Shown: positions 10,175 through 19,116, counted from the stretch's first letter. The stretch: DNA of 64,000 bases from Marinomonas pontica (GCF_026191375.1 NZ_JAODTL010000033.1:1-64000); one strand, 5' to 3'. The notes: a model not told the origin generated them from the letters alone. A program made the numbers and translations.

Positions 10175-10632
10175 CTCATTTCTGACTCAATCCCTTTTTC
10201 AATATTCGTGGGCATTTCGCGAGAAACTGGGGTTGAGAGTACCATCATGGTATTAGTATCACTAAGGTCAATTAAGCGCTCTAACAACTCATCCAACAAG
10301 GACATTGAACGAACCGCCACACGCAATACAAAAGCATAAGGGCCGGTGACATTGTGACATGAGATCACTTCATCTAGGCTAAGCACCAACGCCTTAAACT
10401 CACGCTCTTTGGTTCGGTAAACTTGGCACTCCACCAACGCCGTGATTGGGATCCCTACCTTTTCAAGGTTGATTTTTGCACCGTAGCCCGTGATCACCCC
10501 AGACTCTTCTAATTTTTTTACACGCTCAGCGACGGCTGGTGCCGTAAGGTGAACCAGCTTACCCAGTTCGGCATAGGTTAAGCGTCCATTTTGCTCTAAT
10601 AATTTGATCAATTTCCAATTCGTTTTGTCCAT
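10171..10632 (-). CDS. Lrp/AsnC-family transcriptional regulator (second copy)
   Basis: A 153-residue protein with an N-terminal winged helix-turn-helix (LTYAELGKLVHLTAPAVAERVKK) and a C-terminal AsnC/RAM effector domain. It is distinct from the 142-residue Lrp paralog at 5.9-6.3 kb. It is convergent with the EamA transporter and lies upstream, on the same strand, of the ilvIH terminator region, so it probably forms a separate transcript. Effector and targets are unknown; the neighbouring transporter and ilvIH suggest amino-acid control. Confidence 0.87.
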   Translation of the reverse strand: MDKTNWKLIKLLEQNGRLTYAELGKLVHLTAPAVAERVKKLEESGVITGYGAKINLEKVGIPITALVECQVYRTKEREFKALVLSLDEVISCHNVTGPYAFVLRVAVRSMSLLDELLERLIDLSDTNTMMVLSTPVSREMPTNIEKGIESEMS

Positions 10633-10665
10633 TTAACTCTCACCTCACGTTCTTCATGCAGGCAT

Positions 10666-10694
10666 AAAAAAGCCGCGAACAAACGCGGCTTTTT
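10666..10694 (-). terminator. Rho-independent terminator of ilvIH
   Basis: Stem AAAAGCCGCG/CGCGGCTTTT around loop AACAAA, followed by a U-tract in the minus orientation, about 40 bases after the ilvH stop. Confidence 0.85.
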
Positions 10695-10732
10695 CAAACT
10701 ACTCATATGACAGTGTCAAACATAGCGCACGA

Positions 10733-11224
10733 TTATAAAGACAGAGTCTTTTCACCACGAGCAATACCAGAAACACCAGTTCGAACTACTTCAAGCAAAT
10801 GAGCACCGCCCAGTGCCTGTAAGAAGCCATCCAGCTTATCAGATTCGCCAACGATTTGAATCGTGTAAATAGACGGTGTCATATCCACAATGTTGCCACG
10901 GAAGATATCAACAGTGCGTTTCACTTCAGCGCGCTGAGCACCAGTGGCTCGAACTTTCACCAACATCAATTCACGCTCAATGTGCTGACCTTCGGTCAAG
11001 TCCACCAGCTTCACCACATCAATCAGCTTATTAAGCTGCTTAGTGATTTGCTCTACCACTTGATCAGAGCCAAATGTCGTCAACGTAAGACGAGACAAAG
11101 TCGGATCGTCTGTCGCCGCTACGTTCAATGATTCGATGTTAAAGTTACGTTGAGAGAACAAACCAACTACTCGCGACAAAGCACCCGGCTCGTTTTCCAT
11201 CAATACAGAAATAATGTGTCGCAT
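10733..11224 (-). CDS. ilvH: Acetolactate synthase small (regulatory) subunit
   Basis: Regulatory subunit of acetohydroxyacid synthase, giving valine feedback control to the large subunit in branched-chain amino acid synthesis. The N-terminal ACT domain begins MRHIISVLMENEPGALSRVVGLFSQR-like, with the valine-site region NIESLNVAATDD, and the C-terminal domain ends near the terminus. At 163 residues it is the usual IlvH length. It starts one base after the ilvI stop and ends before a strong terminator. Intact itself, although its partner ilvI is frameshifted. Confidence 0.96.
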   Translation of the reverse strand: MRHIISVLMENEPGALSRVVGLFSQRNFNIESLNVAATDDPTLSRLTLTTFGSDQVVEQITKQLNKLIDVVKLVDLTEGQHIERELMLVKVRATGAQRAEVKRTVDIFRGNIVDMTPSIYTIQIVGESDKLDGFLQALGGAHLLEVVRTGVSGIARGEKTLSL

Positions 11225-11225
11225 A

Positions 11226-12961
11226 TTAGGTTCGCTCCGTCTTGCTCAAGAACATATCTCGCATCGCACCACGTGGCACTTGCATTGGATACACATGCTC
11301 TTCTGGGTCCACGTAACAGTTAATGAAGACCAACTGATCTGTCATTGCAAACGCTTCTTCCATCTTGGCATCGAGTTCGTCTTTGGTTCGAATCTCAACG
11401 TATTTATGACGGTAAGCATCCATCAAGACCTTGAAATCAGGTAATGAATCCATGTAGGAATTTGAATAGCGACCTTCATAGTTCATATCTTGCCACTGGC
11501 GAACCATGCCCAAATAGCCATTATTCAAACACAAGATTTTAACTGGCAAACCGTATTGCAAGCAGGTAGAAAGCTCCTGAATATTCATTTGAATACTGCC
11601 TTCACCCGTTACGCACACAACGGTTTCGTTAGGGAAATTCATCTTCACGCCCATCGCAGCTGGAAGACCAAAACCCATTGTGCCTAAACCGCCAGAGTTA
11701 ACCCAACGATTTGGTTTATCAAACTTATAATACTGAGCGGCAAACATTTGATGCTGACCTACGTCAGACGCAACAAACGCATCACCTTTAGTGGCGCGCC
11801 AGCACGCTTCAATCGCAGCCTGAGGCTTGATTTTCTCGCTACTAGTATCGTATCGGCCACCGTGCACCAAACGCCATTCATTGATTTGTTTCCACCAACC
11901 AACAAGCGCTTCGGTGTTTGAGCTTTGACCTTCAATCAAAGACAACATTTCGTCCAAAACCTGACTAACAGGACCAACAATTGGCACATCAGAACGAATG
12001 GTTTTAGAAATAGCCGCCGGATCGATATCAATATGAATAATTTTCGCACCAGGACAGAATTTATCAGGATCGTTCGTAACGCGGTCATCAAAGCGAGCAC
12101 CTACGGCAAGAATCACATCACTGTGATGCATCGTCATGTTCGCTTCGTATGCGCCATGCATACCCAACATACCAACAAACTGCTTATCCGTACCTGGATA
12201 ACCACCCAACCCCATCAAGGTATTGGTAACAGGAACGTTCAAAGACTTCGCCAGTTTAACCAGCAAATCGGACGCCCCCCCATGATAACGCCACCACCGG
12301 AATAAATGATTGGACGCTTAGCGGCAAGCAAAAGCTCAACGGCTTTTTTGATCTGCCCACTGTGCCCTTTTGTTGGCGGTGTGTATGAACGAATAGAGAC
12401 AGATTCTGGGTATTTGTATTCGTACTTGTCCCCCGGCATGGTCATGTCTTTTGGTACATCAATCACAACTGGGCCCGGACGACCAGAGCTTGCGATGTGG
12501 TATGCCTTCTTCATGATCATTGGAATTTCAGAAGGGTGCTTTACAGTAAAGCTATGTTTTACGATTGGGCGTGATACACCAATCATATCCGTTTCTTGAA
12601 AAGCATCTTCGCCGATCAGGTAACTCATTACCTGTCCGCAAATAATGACCATCGGAATGGAGTCCATATACGCAGTCGCAATACCTGTAACAGTATTGGT
12701 GGCACCTGGGCCTGATGTTACAAGAACCGTACCTGCTTTGCCCGTTGCACGAGCGTAGCCATCAGCCATGTGCGTTGCCGCTTGTTCATGCCTAACCAGT
12801 ATGTGCTTTACGTCAGACTGACGATGCAATGCATCGTAAATATGAAGTGCGGCACCGCCTGGATAACCATAGATATACTCAACTCCCTCATCTTTGAGGA
12901 AGCGGGCGATCATTTCACCACCAGATAATAACTCCACCTTGTTACCCTCTATAGTATTCAT
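11226..12961 (-). pseudogene. ilvI: Acetolactate synthase large subunit, single frameshift at a G7 tract
   Basis: Catalytic ThDP enzyme making acetolactate and acetohydroxybutyrate. The N-terminal 230 residues ([14 protein letters not shown], ThDP glutamate in [23 protein letters not shown]) are in one frame. The rest (FAD/central domain, then the ThDP-Mg region GEGSIQMN...[11 protein letters not shown]) is in another. The frames join at a run of seven C on the plus strand (12275-12281): eight would give the natural [13 protein letters not shown] and a 578-residue protein, the expected size. Could be a sequencing undercall, a loss-of-function mutation (isoleucine/valine/leucine auxotrophy unless a paralog exists) or a slippery tract. 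The start lies after an A/G-rich AAAGAAAG site. Confidence 0.9.
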
Positions 12962-13385
12962 CTTTCTTTTAATATTAGTGCGGCTATTGTAACCGCATAA
13001 GACAAACAGATTAAAGTTGATAGAACGAAGTTTGCTAAACTAACTGAGGTAACTTTTAAAAATAAAACATTTCGATAAAAGTCAGAAACACTCAAACGCA
13101 AGAAATCGCAGTTTTTACACTGCCCGCGTCTTTTCGCGAGGAGAAGCATAAAATGACAATATTGCGTCACGTTATGCTTGTGCTTATCAGAACGAATCTG
13201 ATTGAGATGAGCTAGTGGCCCATAAAAAGGAGTCATCGACAGGGTGTCGTCGAATTATATAGCGCTTCATTTTGTCGGCACGGCCTTATTTTGTCAACAC
13301 TAAAGCACGTGATATGCGCATAAAAACTTGCTCTAATAGCAGCTTCATGGTGTCATAGCGACATAATTTGATTAGGAGTTTTACC
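12962..13385. other. Intergenic leader/promoter region of ilvI and the small gene at 13386
   Basis: About 420 bases without a convincing gene. On the minus strand a perfect -10 (TATAAT, complement of 13254-13259) lies about 290 bases before ilvI, without a good -35. An open frame of 92 codons (13236 to 12958) overlaps the ilvI start as ATGA; its last 30 residues are rich in Ile/Leu/Val (12 of 30), but it has no ribosome site. A small stem (TGCGG/CCGCA, about 12979-12997) lies near ilvI. I see no clear attenuator terminator. Confidence 0.35.
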
Positions 13386-13646
13386 ATGGCAAATGAGCTC
13401 AACCAACAACGTATTATTGACGAATTTTTACGCTGTTTTCGTAAAATGTTGATGGACCCAGAATTGGCTGGAGAGTTAGTCCGCATCGCCAAAGAAAACA
13501 TCAATGAGCCAAATGCTTACCAACGCATTGCAGAAGAAGTATCTAACCAAACCACCATTAAGATTCAAGAAGAGCACACCGAAGCCGATCGTCGATTCAT
13601 CAAATTATTGATGGACGTTGTAAAAGGCGACTCTCAGCTATACTAA
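13386..13646 (+). CDS. Conserved-looking small protein of unknown function
   Basis: An 86-residue soluble, mostly helical, charged protein (MANELNQQRIIDEFLRC...). The ATG at 13386 follows a clear TAGGAG site with normal spacing, which supports it being real; the open frame runs 18 bases further up but without a site. No signal peptide, membrane helix or motif that I recognise. It sits alone between the divergent ilvI and the queG gene 58 bases downstream, so it could share a transcript with queG. I do not assign a function. Confidence 0.6.
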   Translation: MANELNQQRIIDEFLRCFRKMLMDPELAGELVRIAKENINEPNAYQRIAEEVSNQTTIKIQEEHTEADRRFIKLLMDVVKGDSQLY

Positions 13647-13704
13647 TTTTTGTTCTTCTCGCTAGGCTTATCTCTGGCCTAGCGTTCAATATATCGGTGT
13701 TTAC

Positions 13705-14789
13705 TTGCTTCCTTCGTTTTTAGCCAGCCCAGAAGAATTACGCCAACTTGCTGATGACATCAAATCATGGGCAACTGAATTGGGGTTCGCCGATGCACGC
13801 ATCGTTGAGCCTGATTTAGCGCAATACAAAGACGAGTTTAGCGAATGGCTGGCGAATCAATACCACGCTGGCATGGACTACCTCGCCAACCATGGCGACA
13901 TGCGCTTTTACCCCGAACAACTTCACCCGGGAACGCGCCGTGTCATTTCCCTTCGTATGCATTATCTCCCGCAATCCGTCGAAACCGTCGAAAGGCTAAA
14001 AACCAAAGATAAAGCGTATATCGCACGCTATGCTCTAGGGCGTGATTACCATAAATTAATCCGTAAACGGCTAACGCAACTCGCAAAAAAAGTAGAGCAA
14101 AAAGTTGGCGACCATGGCTATCGCGCATTCGTCGACAGCGCGCCTATTCTGGAAAGGCAAATTGCTGAGCAAGCAGGAATGGGGTGGATTGGTAAAAACA
14201 CATTGCTCCTCACACCAAAAGCAGGCAGCTGGTTTTTACTGGGTGAAATATTTACTAACCTACCTCTTCCCGTCGACAAACCAACCGCAACACGACATTG
14301 TGGCAGCTGCACAGCTTGTCTAACACAATGCCCTACCGATGCCTTTGTTGAACCATGGGTTTTGGATGCCGGAAAGTGCATTTCTTATTTAACCATTGAA
14401 CACAAAGGTCCAATTCCGGAAGCGTTGCGCAGCAAAATGGGCAATAGAATTTTTGGGTGCGACGACTGTCAACTCGTTTGCCCTTGGACAAAGTTCGCCA
14501 AACACACCAAAGAAGATGACTTTCAACCCGAGCATAATCTGGATTCCGCTGATCTGGTTGAATTATTCGAATGGAACGAAGAAACTTTTTGAAAAACACC
14601 GAAGGCTCGCCTATTCGACGTACCGGATTTGAAAACTGGCGCCGAAACATTGCCGTCGCTTTAGGCAATGCTCCCACCAACTCAGAGACGATTAAGACCC
14701 TAGAAGATGCACTTCCTCATTCTTCTGAGCTAGTCAAAGAACACATTGTCTGGGCATTACAACAACATAACCCCCAGTCAGAAGAATAA
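13705..14789 (+). pseudogene. queG: Epoxyqueuosine reductase, frameshifted near the C-terminus
   Basis: Cobalamin- and 4Fe-4S-dependent enzyme for the last step of queuosine synthesis on tRNA. The main frame contains the catalytic/cobalamin region and the two ferredoxin-type clusters, CGSCTACLTQCP and CDDCQLVCPW. It stops at 14592 right after the T5 run 14586-14590. One more T continues in frame as TFLKNTEGSPIRRTGFENWRRN, a typical HEAT-like QueG tail, to a stop at 14789 (about 361 residues). The likely start is TTG at 13705, without a strong ribosome site. The truncated product would keep both clusters but lose about 70 C-terminal residues. Confidence 0.85.
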
Positions 14790-14799
14790 CCGGCCAGCA

Positions 14800-15664
14800 C
14801 TAACGGGAATAACGCAGCAAACCTTCTTGGGCAGTCGAAGCCACTAACTCGCCTTTTTGATTGAAAATTTGTCCTCGGACAAACCCTCTTGACGCGCTTG
14901 AAGAAGGCGAGTCTGCCACATAAAGTAGCCACTCATCCAAACGAAAAGGTCGGTGAAACCAAATAGCGTGATCCAAACTAGCAAGGTTTAGGTATGGGTT
15001 ACCAATTGAAATCCCATGGGGCATCAGAGCCGTTTCAATAAAACCGTAATCCGTTGTGTAAGCCAACATCGACTGATGAACCAAAGGGTCATCGGGTAGC
15101 GCCGCAACACTGCGAATCCACATGTGACGCTTGGCAATACCTGGTCGCGGGCGAAATGGATTCTGGTTTTCCACAATACGATATTCGATCGGCCGATCCG
15201 CAGTAAATAAATCCCGCACTTTGCTCGGAATTTCATCCGCATGCGCTCGATACAGCGACAATTCGGACTTAAAGGATTCCGGCCCTGGAACATTTGGCAT
15301 GGCATCCTGATGATCCAAGCCTTCTTCTGTAATATGAAAGGAGACCGTCATCGCCAGAATACTCTTACCAAATTGCGAAGCAATCACACGCCGTACACTG
15401 AAGCTGCCCCCATCACGAACCACCTCCACATCATAGTCAATCGGATGCGCCGAGTCGCCGGGCCTTATAGAAATAACAATGCAGAGAGTGTGGAAAACGC
15501 CCTTCAACGGTTTGCGTCGCGGCACTCAACCCTTGACCAATTACCTGTCCACCAAATAACTTGGGGAAACCTATGTCCTGACTACGACCAATAAATTGAG
15601 TCGCCGACACCCGCTCTAACTTCAATAAACCAATTAGATGGTTAACAACTTGATTCACCGTCAT
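14800..15664 (-). pseudogene. tesB: Acyl-CoA thioesterase II, frameshifted
   Basis: Double-hotdog thioesterase hydrolysing medium/long-chain acyl-CoA. The first 60 residues (FGGQVIGQGLSAA, HSLHCYF) are in one frame. The remainder (RPGDSAHPIDYDVEVVRDG, WIRSVAALPDDPLVHQ, DHAIWFHRPF, ARGFVRG-like SRGFVRGQIF) is in another. Dropping one base of the doubled T at 15465-15466 restores CYFYRPGDS and a 287-residue protein, almost the E. coli length. Here an extra base is present, not a missing one. Start: ATG at 15664 sits very close to its AGGAG, so the GTG two codons in may be the true start. Convergent with queG. Confidence 0.87.
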
Positions 15665-15779
15665 GCTCCTACATTGTGTGTTAACAATATTATGCCGCTT
15701 TTTTCATCTCTGCCTGAACCACAAATGCCGATATACTGGAAATAACCCCAAGATTCCGTCTGAAACCGTCCTCGAGCTT

Positions 15780-15799
15780 TGCCAAAGTGGCATTTTTTT
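15780..15799 (+). terminator. Small terminator/attenuator just upstream of moaA
   Basis: Perfect stem TGCCA/TGGCA with a 3-base loop (15780-15792) followed by seven T, ending 27 bases before the moaA ATG. With only a five-pair stem its strength is uncertain. No gene on the plus strand ends just before it, so it may attenuate moaA transcription starting in the tesB-moaA gap. Confidence 0.45.
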
Positions 15800-15825
15800 G
15801 CTTTGATGGAGGTCTAACTTATAGG

Positions 15826-16830
15826 ATGTGTTTCTTGGCAACGTCAGCATTAATTGATCCATTTGGTCGAAAGATAGATTACTTACGCATTTCCGTCACG
15901 GATCGATGTGATTTTCGCTGCACCTATTGTATGGACGAAGAAGTCACATTTTTACCAAGAGATCATATTTTATCTTTGGAAGAAATTGTTCGCGTTGCGA
16001 AAACCTTTATTGCTTTGGGCACCAAACGGATTCGAATCACCGGTGGCGAGCCTTTAGTGCGTAAAAATATTCTATGGGCTATGGAGCAAATCGCCAATAC
16101 AGAAGGTCTAGAAGAACTGACCATCACAACGAACGGTTCTCAGCTCTATAAAATGGCGCAAAACTTACTTGATGTCGGCGTGTCACGTATCAACATCAGT
16201 CTGGATACCCTGAGACCAGATCGCTTTTATGCGCTTACTCGCAGAGACAAATTCCAACAAGTAATCGACGGCATTGACGCCGTGACACAACGTCCTTTCA
16301 AGCGCATTAAATTAAACAGTGTCATGCTGAAAAACCATAATGACGATGAGCTTTTTGATCTTGCGCAATTTGCCTTAGACCGCAAAATGGACATTAGCTT
16401 TATAGAGGAAATGCCTCTTGGCATCATCTCTGATCATAATCGCGCTGCAACCTATTTATCCAGTGATGAGGTGATCGAAACGCTTAGCCAACATTATCAG
16501 CTTTCCACCAGTCAAATGATCACCAGCGGCCCGACTCGGTATTATCACGTGGCAGGCTACGAGAATAGAATTGGGGTTATCTCTCCTCACAGTCATAATT
16601 TTTGCGACACCTGTAATCGCGTCAGATTGACCGCCGAAGGCCGCTTATTACTTTGCCTCGGAAACGAACATTCAAAAGACTTAAAAAGCATTATTCGAAA
16701 CACTAATCCGCACTCAGCAACATTAGAAAGCGCCATTATTGATGCGCTTGCCCTAAAACCTCAGCAACACCATTTCAACCTTGATGAAGCGCCACAAATC
16801 TTACGCTTCATGAGCGCAACAGGAGGATAA
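15826..16830 (+). CDS. moaA: GTP 3',8-cyclase (molybdenum cofactor synthesis)
   Basis: Radical-SAM enzyme for the first step of molybdopterin synthesis, GTP to 3',8-cyclo-GTP. The N-terminal SAM cluster motif is C28, C32, C35 (CDFRCTYC), followed by ITGGEPLVRKN. The C-terminal cluster cysteines (FCDTCNRVR, then LLLCLGNE) bind the substrate-side 4Fe-4S. It ends in the required double glycine (ATGG). I chose the ATG at 15826, giving 334 residues; an in-frame GTG at 15787 would add 13 and lies inside the upstream hairpin. moaB follows after 11 bases. Confidence 0.95.
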   Translation: MCFLATSALIDPFGRKIDYLRISVTDRCDFRCTYCMDEEVTFLPRDHILSLEEIVRVAKTFIALGTKRIRITGGEPLVRKNILWAMEQIANTEGLEELTITTNGSQLYKMAQNLLDVGVSRINISLDTLRPDRFYALTRRDKFQQVIDGIDAVTQRPFKRIKLNSVMLKNHNDDELFDLAQFALDRKMDISFIEEMPLGIISDHNRAATYLSSDEVIETLSQHYQLSTSQMITSGPTRYYHVAGYENRIGVISPHSHNFCDTCNRVRLTAEGRLLLCLGNEHSKDLKSIIRNTNPHSATLESAIIDALALKPQQHHFNLDEAPQILRFMSATGG

Positions 16831-16841
16831 TAAAAAGCACC

Positions 16842-17381
16842 ATGGCTAAAACACCCACCCCTTTTCGTCCACTCAACATCAGCGTCCTGACTGTTTCAGA
16901 CACTCGCACTCTAGCCGAAGACACTTCTGGCGATGCGCTGATCGAACTATTAACCCAAGCTGGGCATACCTTAACAGAAAGGCGCTTAGTGAAAGACGAT
17001 GTGTATCAAATGCGAGCGGTGGTCTCTCATTGGATTGCAAGTGAAGAAACCCACGTTGTGTTAATCACAGGGGGAACCGGTTTTTATTCTCGAGACAGCA
17101 CACCGGAAGCCATGACACCACTGTTCGATAAAACCATTGAAGGCTTTGGTGAACTCTTTAGACAAATCTCTTACACCGAAATAGGCACTTCAACCATCCA
17201 ATCACGTGCGATTGCTGGCCTAGCAAACCAAACCCTTATTTTTTGTTTACCGGGTTCCACCGGCGCCTGTAAAACCGCATGGAATGGCATTTTGGCAGAA
17301 CAGTTGAATGCGTCTCACACACCCTGCAATTTTGTCAGCATGTTGATTGGTCCGTATATCACTCCTCAGCAAGAGAGCTAA
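16842..17381 (+). CDS. moaB: MoaB-family molybdenum cofactor protein (molybdopterin adenylyltransferase family)
   Basis: A 179-residue MoaB/Mog-type protein. Family motifs are SVLTVSDTRTLAEDTSGD, the molybdopterin-binding VLITGGTGFYSRDSTPEA and the LPGSTGACKTAW end segment. It likely binds or adenylylates molybdopterin before metal insertion; MoaB in E. coli itself has no proven essential role, while Mog does this step. It is the middle gene of a tight moaA-moaB-moeA operon, with only five bases before moeA. Confidence 0.92.
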   Translation: MAKTPTPFRPLNISVLTVSDTRTLAEDTSGDALIELLTQAGHTLTERRLVKDDVYQMRAVVSHWIASEETHVVLITGGTGFYSRDSTPEAMTPLFDKTIEGFGELFRQISYTEIGTSTIQSRAIAGLANQTLIFCLPGSTGACKTAWNGILAEQLNASHTPCNFVSMLIGPYITPQQES

Positions 17382-17386
17382 ACCTC

Positions 17387-18580
17387 ATGTCCACCCTGCT
17401 TGCCTTTGACAGCGCTTTGAAGGAAATCGAACGAAGCGCCAATCGTCGTGTGACACGCCACACTATTTCACTACCAGACGCTGTTGGTCACATTTTGGCG
17501 GAAGACATTCATGCCCCGATGAACGTTCCACCACACCACAACAGTGCGATGGACGGTTATGCCTTTGCTTATGCGGATTGGCAAGCCGGCAAAGCCTTTA
17601 CGGTCAGCCAACGCATTGCGGCAGGACAGCCTCCACAGCCATTACTGACAGGTACCTGCGCTCGTATTTTTACCGGTGCAAACATGCCCGATGGCGCTGA
17701 CACAGTGGTAATGCAGGAAGAGGTAGAACAAGTCGGTGAACAGGTTGTCTTTAAATGCGCCCCAACCTTAGGTGATAACGTCCGTCCAAGCGGACAAGAT
17801 ATGCACCAAGGTCAGGCTGTCATGTTCGCTGGCGACACATTCACGCCCATGCACATTGGTCTTTTATCGAGTCTTGGCTTGACTGAAGTTTGTGTTTACT
17901 TGCCATTGCGAGTTGGACTTCTGACAACCGGTGATGAACTGATTCCTGCCGGACAACCGCTGAAAGTCGGACAAATTTATAACTCGAACGGCCCAATGTT
18001 AAGCGCACTTGTCGCTCAATCTGGCCATCAAGTCAGCCGATGCATTCACGCATTAGACACCCCAGAAGCAACAGAAGCAGCACTCAAAGATCTAATCGCT
18101 TGCTCAGATGTTATCTTATCGTCTGGCGGCGTCTCAGTAGGTGAAAAAGATCATGTAAAGGGTGTTCTAGAAAAAATGGGATCTGTGCACTTGTGGAAAA
18201 TTGCCATAAAGCCCGGAAAACCATTAGTCCACGCCACGCTGGATGGGGTACCTTTTCTAGGCTTGCCCGGTAATCCAAGTTCCACTTTAGTGACTTACCA
18301 TTGGTTTGCTCGTTTATTACTCTCCGTTTGTGCAGGAAAGAAAGTCAATAGACCAGCATCTTATCTTGTCGATGCGGGATTTAATCGCCATAAAGTAATC
18401 CAGCGTGATGAATTTATCCGCGTTTCAATCGGCGACGATGGATTGGCCTACGCTCACTCTCAACAAAGCTCTGGCGCCTTATTAGCCGCCTGTGAAAGCC
18501 AAGGCTATTTGCACATCAAAGCCAATACCCAAGTGGAATACGGTTGCTCATATGCTTTTTATCCCTTCTCTGCCTTCTAA
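17387..18580 (+). CDS. moeA: Molybdopterin molybdenumtransferase
   Basis: Inserts molybdate into adenylylated molybdopterin. With the ATG at 17387 (GAGAG upstream) the protein is 397 residues; the open frame continues upstream inside moaB but that is not used. Motifs: NSAMDGYAF, the G-rich VQEEVE-like segment MQEEVEQVG, TGDELIPAGQPL, SSGGVSVGEKDHVK and the C-terminal LPGNPSSTLVTY. The operon would supply Mo-molybdopterin to enzymes such as MsrP in this same window. Confidence 0.95.
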   Translation: MSTLLAFDSALKEIERSANRRVTRHTISLPDAVGHILAEDIHAPMNVPPHHNSAMDGYAFAYADWQAGKAFTVSQRIAAGQPPQPLLTGTCARIFTGANMPDGADTVVMQEEVEQVGEQVVFKCAPTLGDNVRPSGQDMHQGQAVMFAGDTFTPMHIGLLSSLGLTEVCVYLPLRVGLLTTGDELIPAGQPLKVGQIYNSNGPMLSALVAQSGHQVSRCIHALDTPEATEAALKDLIACSDVILSSGGVSVGEKDHVKGVLEKMGSVHLWKIAIKPGKPLVHATLDGVPFLGLPGNPSSTLVTYHWFARLLLSVCAGKKVNRPASYLVDAGFNRHKVIQRDEFIRVSIGDDGLAYAHSQQSSGALLAACESQGYLHIKANTQVEYGCSYAFYPFSAF

Positions 18581-18614
18581 CTTTTCCCTTTTTAAATATC
18601 TCACCTAAACTAAG

Positions 18615-18649
18615 AAGTAGCGAACGACATAACCAGTACGCTACTTTTT
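18615..18649 (+). terminator. Probable terminator after moeA
   Basis: Stem AAGTAGCG/CGCTACTT with a 16-base loop followed by five T in all, in the 90-base gap before the HEPN gene. The long loop makes it weaker than the other terminators here. Confidence 0.5.
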
Positions 18650-18670
18650 GATCACAAAGGCGAAAACACA

Positions 18671-19096
18671 ATGAGAGACTCAGAATGGGAAAACTCCCTA
18701 TATGACCATCAACACGCGATGATAAAGCGCCTTGATACCTTTAGGAAAAGACCGGCAGCAACAGAATACTCCAAAGACGAAATCATGGTAATCGAGCACT
18801 CTTTTCAGCTGTTGGTGGCTTCTATGTTGGATTTAGCTCGATACGTTTTAGAACATCATTACAAAACAGAAGTCCCGTCACGCAAAGAAGTACTCAATGC
18901 GCTGGTTGCAAATAAAGACGTTACTTACGAACAGGCGGAGCAAATACGAGCACTTATTATCTTAAGAGATAAAATACTGCACGACTACCTAGACGAAAAC
19001 TTTGGCTACCTAGAAGAGGCCATGACCTTAAGACGATATGGGCTAGTCGAAATACTAACGAAAGAATGGATTACCCGCTTATCAAGCCTTGCTTGA
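18671..19096 (+). CDS. HepT-like HEPN-domain protein (DUF86/YutE type), no partner gene seen
   Basis: A 141-residue, all-helical protein. It carries the HEPN nuclease signature Rx4HxY as R99, H104, Y106 (RDKILHDY), placed as in HepT toxins and YutE. The preceding segment (IEHSFQLLVASMLDLARYVLEHHY, then PSRKEVLNALV) also fits this family. HepT proteins are usually encoded next to an MntA nucleotidyltransferase that AMPylates the HxY tyrosine; here the neighbours are moeA and a LysR regulator, so no MntA is present. Could be a solitary HEPN RNase, or a non-toxin member. Start at 18671 has only a modest AAAGG-like site. Confidence 0.7.
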   Translation: MRDSEWENSLYDHQHAMIKRLDTFRKRPAATEYSKDEIMVIEHSFQLLVASMLDLARYVLEHHYKTEVPSRKEVLNALVANKDVTYEQAEQIRALIILRDKILHDYLDENFGYLEEAMTLRRYGLVEILTKEWITRLSSLA

Positions 19097-19102
19097 TAAG
19101 CG
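19076..19102. repeat. Perfect 11-base inverted repeat at the 3' end of the HEPN gene
   Basis: CGCTTATCAAG (19076-19086), loop CCTTG, CTTGATAAGCG (19092-19102). It covers the last codons and stop of the HEPN gene and lies between two convergent genes. There is no T-run on either side, so it is not a standard intrinsic terminator; it may protect mRNA 3' ends or aid termination both ways. Confidence 0.6.
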
Positions 19103-19116
19103 CAAATCTAAAAGCA

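Noticed and set aside
15665-15825. Moco riboswitch before moaA
   Set aside because: The 160-base gap lacks the long conserved stems of the known Moco RNA motif as I know it; only a short terminator-like hairpin is supported.
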